A stretch of 64,000 nt of DNA from Paraburkholderia heleia NBRC 101817 (GTDB lineage: Bacteria; Pseudomonadota; Gammaproteobacteria; Burkholderiales; Burkholderiaceae), in contig NZ_BBJH01000029.1 in the NCBI RefSeq assembly GCF_000739775.1, positions 62,001 to 126,000 on the forward strand. Direction: 5' to 3'. The position numbers and the translations under genes were made by a program. The notes beneath the pieces were generated by a model. It saw nothing but the letters and a program-made list of their open reading frames with translations, was not told where the DNA came from and searched no databases. Shown piece after piece: positions 60,801 through 64,000 of the stretch. Position 1 is the first letter of the stretch. Each line of letters begins with the position of its first letter.

Positions 60801-61654
60801 TGCACTACCAGCTCGCGAACGACCAGCTCACGGCGAACAACCATCTCTTCATCGACCAGCTCACGTTCGGCGATCACATCGACAACGACACGGCCACGAA
60901 GCTGCCGGTGCGGCTCGCGATCTCGCTGCTCAAGAACCGCCAGGGCGAGATCGACGTGAACATTCCGGTGTCGGGCTCGCTCTCGAACCCCGAGTTCAGC
61001 TTGGGCGGCCTGATCTGGAAGGCGGTGCTCAACCTCATCGCGAAGGCGGTGACCGCGCCGTTCACGCTGCTCGCCAACGCCTTTGGCGGTGGTGGCGAGG
61101 ATCTCGGCTATGTCGAATTCGCAGCGGGCACGGCAACGCTGACCGATGCCGACCAGAAGAAGTTGGACACGATCGTGAAGGCGCTCGACGACAAGCCTTC
61201 GGTCAAGATCGACCTGATCGGCCGCGTCGATCCGGCCGTGGACACGCCCGCGCTGCGCGAGCAGTACGTGGATCGCCTCGTGCGGCTTCAGAAGGTGAAG
61301 GACACGGTGGGCAACGGCGAGAGCGTGGATACCTCGCAGGTCAAGGTGGACGACAAGGAGTACGAGAAGTACCTCACCAAGGCCTATAAGGATGCCGACT
61401 TCAAGAAGCCGCACAACATGATCGGCTTCACGAAGACGCTGCCCGTGGACGACATGAAGCAGGCGCTGGCCGACCACGCGCCCGTTGACGACGCAACCTT
61501 GCGCAACCTCGCGCAGCAGCGCGCGCAGGCGGTACAGCAGTATTTCGAAGGCAAGGTCGATGCGAGCCGCGTGTTCATCGTGGCGCCCAGGCTGGACGCC
61601 AAGGGCATCGACGACAAGGGCGCGACGACGCGCGTGGATTTCGGGCTGAAATAA
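57863..61654 (+). CDS. DUF748 protein (AsmA-like envelope protein)
   Basis: This is a 1263-residue protein anchored by one TM helix at about 32-54 (LTGVLIFLIVFGLVGFFAAP). A very long beta-rich periplasmic region follows, with repeated AsmA-type strands (LDRPVTIGRIALNPYTLRLE; IRIENGQITFDDR; LVLQDGRVNYTDNFIKPNY). Relatives of AsmA form lipid-transfer bridges between membranes; a similar role here is inference. The C-terminal part (YVEFAAGTATLTDADQKKLD, then DLIGRVDP) resembles a peptidoglycan-binding OmpA-type end. Ala/Pro-rich linkers lie near 360-395 and 820-865. The ATG at 57863 has no clear Shine-Dalgarno, and the frame is open upstream. Confidence 0.85.
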   Translation: MASLNKASLNSSLQSVRAVARAPRTRRILTGVLIFLIVFGLVGFFAAPPIIRHVAEQQLSKQLDRPVTIGRIALNPYTLRLEADRVHIGERGGNGDFFDVSRAVVQASWSSIFHAAPIVEELRLDSPRATIVRLDAQHFNFSDLIEKFSTPSKPNSKPAQFSVSNIRIENGQITFDDRLLNEKHVIDRWSLGIPFIATLPSKTDIFVQPMLRARIDGASTLAIDGRTKPFSATRESEVELRLTDLDVPKLLTYAPTKLPVTVKSGKLSTNLKLDFVMSGEKPTLRVTGTTDLNDFDSTDNANAPFFGARSLHVAAASLEPFSNVYRFDEIRLDAPTVWVARDKQGVLSVEKLMGASAGQRAPAENKAASAAPASGASGASGARSAQAASGEAKPAPLDLSIRQFALTNGTVHIADDLPARPVNLDLTQLSATLANFSSTAKAGAPFTFATTANDGGTARASGTFSMAGRNAEANFALERVSLPQAQPYIDNLSGAQILDGKLNLTSALKADWAQQPAVVQVGQSTLGLESLKLAARGAKEPAIALAQGTVQVSGIDLNARKAQIASVAVTGLVVNAERQKDGKIDLAQLASTHQAAPERTAIRAAQKSAQEGPAWRYTIDALTLNNGTINFTDSSTQRPVKLAITPFDLKIQQISDDLRHPLPIDLKATVNRKGTLALSGKINPTPLTAQLKIDANRLDAAAFEPYFGNQLNAVIASALLNMNGQLLVEQGKAFKANYRGDAALVDVRMLDKATSGPFAGWRSLALTNLKANYDDARGTDVDAGRVTFAGFYGRVLLDAQGKLNLKDVVAHQTGAAQSLTQDASARPGAREPVPLTPQAASAPVQTASAPTPASAPATVVAAQPPKHPVRLHFGELVLQDGRVNYTDNFIKPNYTADLVQIHGTVGAFGTQSTTPAPVDVSAKLSANGPLSIKGTVNPLIEKPSLDLTASAHDIELTNLTPYSAKYAGYPITKGKLNVDLHYQLANDQLTANNHLFIDQLTFGDHIDNDTATKLPVRLAISLLKNRQGEIDVNIPVSGSLSNPEFSLGGLIWKAVLNLIAKAVTAPFTLLANAFGGGGEDLGYVEFAAGTATLTDADQKKLDTIVKALDDKPSVKIDLIGRVDPAVDTPALREQYVDRLVRLQKVKDTVGNGESVDTSQVKVDDKEYEKYLTKAYKDADFKKPHNMIGFTKTLPVDDMKQALADHAPVDDATLRNLAQQRAQAVQQYFEGKVDASRVFIVAPRLDAKGIDDKGATTRVDFGLK

Positions 61655-61687
61655 GCGGCGCGATTCGATGCGGCGGCGCGCTTCGTT

Positions 61688-63214
61688 CTAACCGGCGCGC
61701 CGCAGCTTTTTGGGCTTCGCAAACGTGTGTTCCTCGATGACCTGCGCGAGCGTCGCAAAGGCCGGCTCGATTTCCTCGTGCGGCACGCACGCGTAGCCCG
61801 TCAGCAATCCTTTACGCTCCTGGCGCTGGCTGTAGTAGGCCGCGAGCGGGCGCACGATCACGCCGGCGTCGTAGGCGGCCGCAGCGACGGCGCGATCGTC
61901 GGCATGGTCGGGCAGGCCGAGCACGAAGTGCAGGCCCGCTTCGTCGCCCATGACCGGCAGTGCGTCGCCGAAGTGGCGTGTGACCGCGTCGATCAGCAAC
62001 TGGCGCCGCTCGCCATAGAGCGTGCGCATGCGGCGCACGTGCGAAGTGAGATAGCCATCCATGATGAACTCGGCGAGCACGGCCTGCTGCATGAGCTGGC
62101 CTTCGCGATACAGCTCCGCCACGCCGGTGCGAAACGTGGCCGCGAGCCGCTCGGGCACGACCATGTAGCCGATGCGCAGGCCCGGAAACAGCAGCTTGCC
62201 GAGGCTGCCCACGTAGATCACGCGGTCCGATTCGTCGAGACCCTGCAGCGAGGCGAGCGGCCGGCTGCCGTAGCGGAATTCGCTGTCGTAGTCGTCCTCG
62301 ATGATCCACACCTTGTGCTGGCGCGCGTATTCGAGCAGCGTGCGGCGGCGCGCGAGGCTCATCACCATGCCGAGCGGGTATTGATGCGAAGGCGTGACGA
62401 GCGCGATGCGCGGCGGGTCGCGCAGGTCCTGTTCGCGCGGATTGAGCCCTTCGTCGTCGACGGGGATGGGTGCGAGCTTCAGTCCCGAAGACTGCAACAC
62501 GCTGCGCGCGCCCCAGTAGCAGGGTTCTTCCACCCATGCGCGGTCGCCCACGTCGGCGAGCAGCCGCACGGCGAGATCGATGGACTGGTGAATTCCCGTG
62601 GTGATGATGATCTGGTCCGGCGTACAGCGCACCGAGCGCGCCACGCGCAGGTAGTCGGACAGCGCACGCCGCAGCGGCCGGTAGCCGCCGCCGGGCGCGT
62701 AAGTCAGCAACCCATGGTTCGCCGATTTCCACAGCCGCGCCTGCAGGCGGCTCCACGTGCGCGCCGGAAATTCGGCCACGTCGGGCACACCCGGCATGAA
62801 GGCGCCCCACTGCCTGGCGGACACGCCCGCCTCGTCGATGAGCCGTTGGCCGCGCATCGACATGTCGCCGCGCGGGGAGGCGCCGCTCGCGTCGTCGTCA
62901 TCGTCGGCGGGGGCAGACGCCGGCGTTGGCGTGCTCACGGCGGCCGAGTCGGGGCGTGTGTCGGCGACATAGGTGCCGCTGCCCGTGGTCGAGATCACGT
63001 AGCCCTCGGCGCTCAGCTGGTCGTACACATGGAGCACGGTGTTGCGCGCCACGCCGAGGTCGCCCGCGAGCGTGCGCGAGCTGGGCAGCTTGCTGCCGGG
63101 CGCGAGCCGGCCCGTCAGGATGGCCTGCTGCATGAGCTGCAGCAACTGACGGTAGGCGGGCTCGGCGCTCTCCTTGTCGAGCTGCGCCGCGAGCCATTCG
63201 GACAGGATCACCAT
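61688..63214 (-). CDS. MocR-family regulator (GntR helix-turn-helix fused to aminotransferase fold)
   Basis: This is a regulator of about 508 residues. The GntR winged helix lies at about 12-80 (GRLAPGSKLPSSRTLAGDLG then VARNTVLHVYDQLSAEGYVI). An acidic linker follows (DDDDDASGA). The fold-type I aminotransferase domain spans about 125-500, with the PLP lysine in YVGSLGKLLFPGLRIGY and the Asp in IIEDDYDSEFRYG. I place the start at the ATG at 63214 rather than 63253, because the region between carries a repeat that looks like an operator. It is divergent from a polyamine-type ABC transporter gene, which it probably controls in response to a PLP-reactive amine. Confidence 0.88.
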   Translation of the reverse strand: MVILSEWLAAQLDKESAEPAYRQLLQLMQQAILTGRLAPGSKLPSSRTLAGDLGVARNTVLHVYDQLSAEGYVISTTGSGTYVADTRPDSAAVSTPTPASAPADDDDDASGASPRGDMSMRGQRLIDEAGVSARQWGAFMPGVPDVAEFPARTWSRLQARLWKSANHGLLTYAPGGGYRPLRRALSDYLRVARSVRCTPDQIIITTGIHQSIDLAVRLLADVGDRAWVEEPCYWGARSVLQSSGLKLAPIPVDDEGLNPREQDLRDPPRIALVTPSHQYPLGMVMSLARRRTLLEYARQHKVWIIEDDYDSEFRYGSRPLASLQGLDESDRVIYVGSLGKLLFPGLRIGYMVVPERLAATFRTGVAELYREGQLMQQAVLAEFIMDGYLTSHVRRMRTLYGERRQLLIDAVTRHFGDALPVMGDEAGLHFVLGLPDHADDRAVAAAAYDAGVIVRPLAAYYSQRQERKGLLTGYACVPHEEIEPAFATLAQVIEEHTFAKPKKLRRAG

Positions 63215-63226
63215 GGCCAAGTGGTT

Positions 63227-63277
63227 CCATCGATAATAATGAAATGGCTCCATTGAATAGAGCCGGGACCATCTATA
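63227..63277. promoter_or_regulatory. Direct repeats 42 bp apart, probable MocR operator
   Basis: CCATCGATA (63227-63235) and CCATCTATA (63269-63277) lie in the same direction 42 bp apart, four helical turns. MocR/GabR-type regulators are known to bind spaced direct repeats. They sit between the regulator and the ABC transporter gene. Confidence 0.55.
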
Positions 63278-63373
63278 GTAATTCGCACGTCAGTTTCGGT
63301 TAATGCCTGCGACAGGATTTATTTAATCGCGTCAGAAGGGCCGGGAAAAAGGGTCAGCAAAGGAGACAGGGCG

Positions 63374-64000
63374 AATGAAGACCTCGGATGTGATCGTCAG
63401 CTTTCGCGGCGTGCGCAAGACCTACGACGGCGAAACACTGGTCGTCAAACAACTCGACCTCGATATCTATCAGGGCGAGTTTCTGACGCTGCTCGGGCCG
63501 TCCGGATCGGGCAAAACCACCTGCCTGATGATGCTCGCCGGCTTCGAGTTTCCCACCGGCGGCGAGATCCGCCTCGAAGGCAAGCTGCTCAACAACGTGC
63601 CGCCGCACAAGCGCGACATCGGCATGGTGTTCCAGAACTACGCGCTCTTTCCGCATCTCACGGTCGAGCAGAACGTGGCTTATCCGCTGGGCGTGCGCAA
63701 GGTGCCGACCGCCGAGCGCGCACAGCGCGTGAACGACGCGCTCAGGATGGTGCGCATGGAAGGTTTCGCGAAGCGCTATCCCGCGCAGCTCTCGGGCGGC
63801 CAGCAGCAGCGCATCGCGCTCGCCCGCGCGCTCGTGTTCCAGCCCAAGCTCGTGCTCATGGACGAGCCGCTCGGCGCGCTCGACAAGCAGTTACGCGAGC
63901 ATATGCAGTACGAACTGAAGTCGCTGCATGAAAAGCTCGGCGTCACGTTCGTCTATGTCACGCACGATCAAGGCGAGGCGCTCACCATGTCGGACCGCGT
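63374..64000 (+). CDS. ABC transporter ATPase, polyamine (PotA/PotG) type, 3' end outside the window
   Basis: The first 209 residues of a spermidine/putrescine-class ATPase are present. Walker A is LLGPSGSGKTTCLMML near residue 40. The Q-loop is GMVFQNYALFPHLTVEQNVA, the signature is YPAQLSGGQQQRIALARALV, Walker B is LVLMDEPLGALD and the H-loop is FVYVTHDQGEALTMSDR. The ATG at 63374 has AAAGGAGACAG upstream at normal distance. The C-terminal TOBE part and the permease and binding-protein genes should follow beyond the window. The divergent MocR regulator suggests an amine substrate such as putrescine or GABA. Confidence 0.93.

Noticed and set aside
57812..61477. 1221-codon minus-strand frame opposite the DUF748 gene
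   Set aside because: It has Arg/Glu/His-rich composition with no recognisable domain, while the plus-strand frame has a membrane anchor and AsmA-type strands.
1..64000. Search for CRISPR arrays, tRNA or rRNA genes, insertion sequences and prophage genes
   Set aside because: No regularly spaced repeats, cloverleaf-like sequence, transposase motif or phage protein was seen by eye. A computed scan (tRNAscan, IS search) would be needed to exclude short or degraded examples.

Overview
The window is about 65-67% GC and looks like a chromosome or megaplasmid segment of a Burkholderiaceae betaproteobacterium, most like Paraburkholderia, Caballeronia or Burkholderia. This inference rests on the families present: a Burkholderia-type porin, an H-NS-like protein with the short GRGRTPGWL motif, IclR, MocR and LysR regulators each next to a catabolic or transport operon, two chemoreceptors, and an acetyltransferase of the Pat family. 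I saw no rRNA, tRNA, CRISPR array, insertion sequence or phage gene. The only clear gene ruin is an internally deleted acyltransferase near 50.5-50.9 kb.

Layout. Positions 1-3263 hold the end of a 3-(3-hydroxyphenyl)propionate (mhp) meta-cleavage operon: aldolase (5' end cut off), transporter and hydrolase, closed by a terminator. Positions 3.4-9.0 kb hold an ACS-family transporter with a good sigma70 promoter, a LysR regulator and a YdiJ-like FAD/Fe-S D-2-hydroxyacid dehydrogenase. Positions 9.0-11.9 kb hold a small Arg/Trp-rich exported protein, a single-domain receiver and a hybrid histidine kinase. Positions 11.9-19.4 kb hold a DUF1479 (YbiU-like) putative oxygenase divergent from an AraC regulator, followed by a five-gene branched-chain-type ABC importer. 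Positions 19.5-24.4 kb carry a GntP permease, small exported proteins, a LuxR-type regulator and an H-NS-like protein. Positions 24.9-29.7 kb carry prfC (RF3), a Pat-like protein with a stripped acyl-CoA synthetase half, and an unknown protein.

The most coherent system is at 29.76-40.10 kb. It contains an IclR regulator, a sugar ABC importer (binding protein, ATPase, permease), a two-gene UxaA-type dehydratase, an aldo/keto reductase, an amidohydrolase-family lactonase, a short-chain dehydrogenase and an FAH-family hydrolase, closed by a terminator-like hairpin. Together they can encode uptake and complete non-phosphorylative oxidation of a sugar such as L-fucose: sugar to lactone to acid to 2-keto-3-deoxy acid to 2,4-diketo acid to pyruvate plus lactate. 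The UxaA pair would do the dehydration step that other bacteria assign to an enolase-superfamily enzyme.

Positions 40.1-50.5 kb are mixed: a thioesterase, a chemoreceptor, an AGE-family epimerase/isomerase, an Ala-rich membrane protein, a 51-residue small protein with striking flanking repeats, a flavin reductase, a porin, and a bifunctional penicillin-binding protein. Positions 50.5-64 kb carry the acyltransferase pseudogene, a Cache-domain chemoreceptor, a copper-exporting ATPase behind a CueR-type promoter, a DUF1254/DUF1214 lipoprotein with a textbook terminator, a DUF748 AsmA-like protein, and a MocR regulator divergent from a polyamine-type ABC ATPase that runs off the end of the window.
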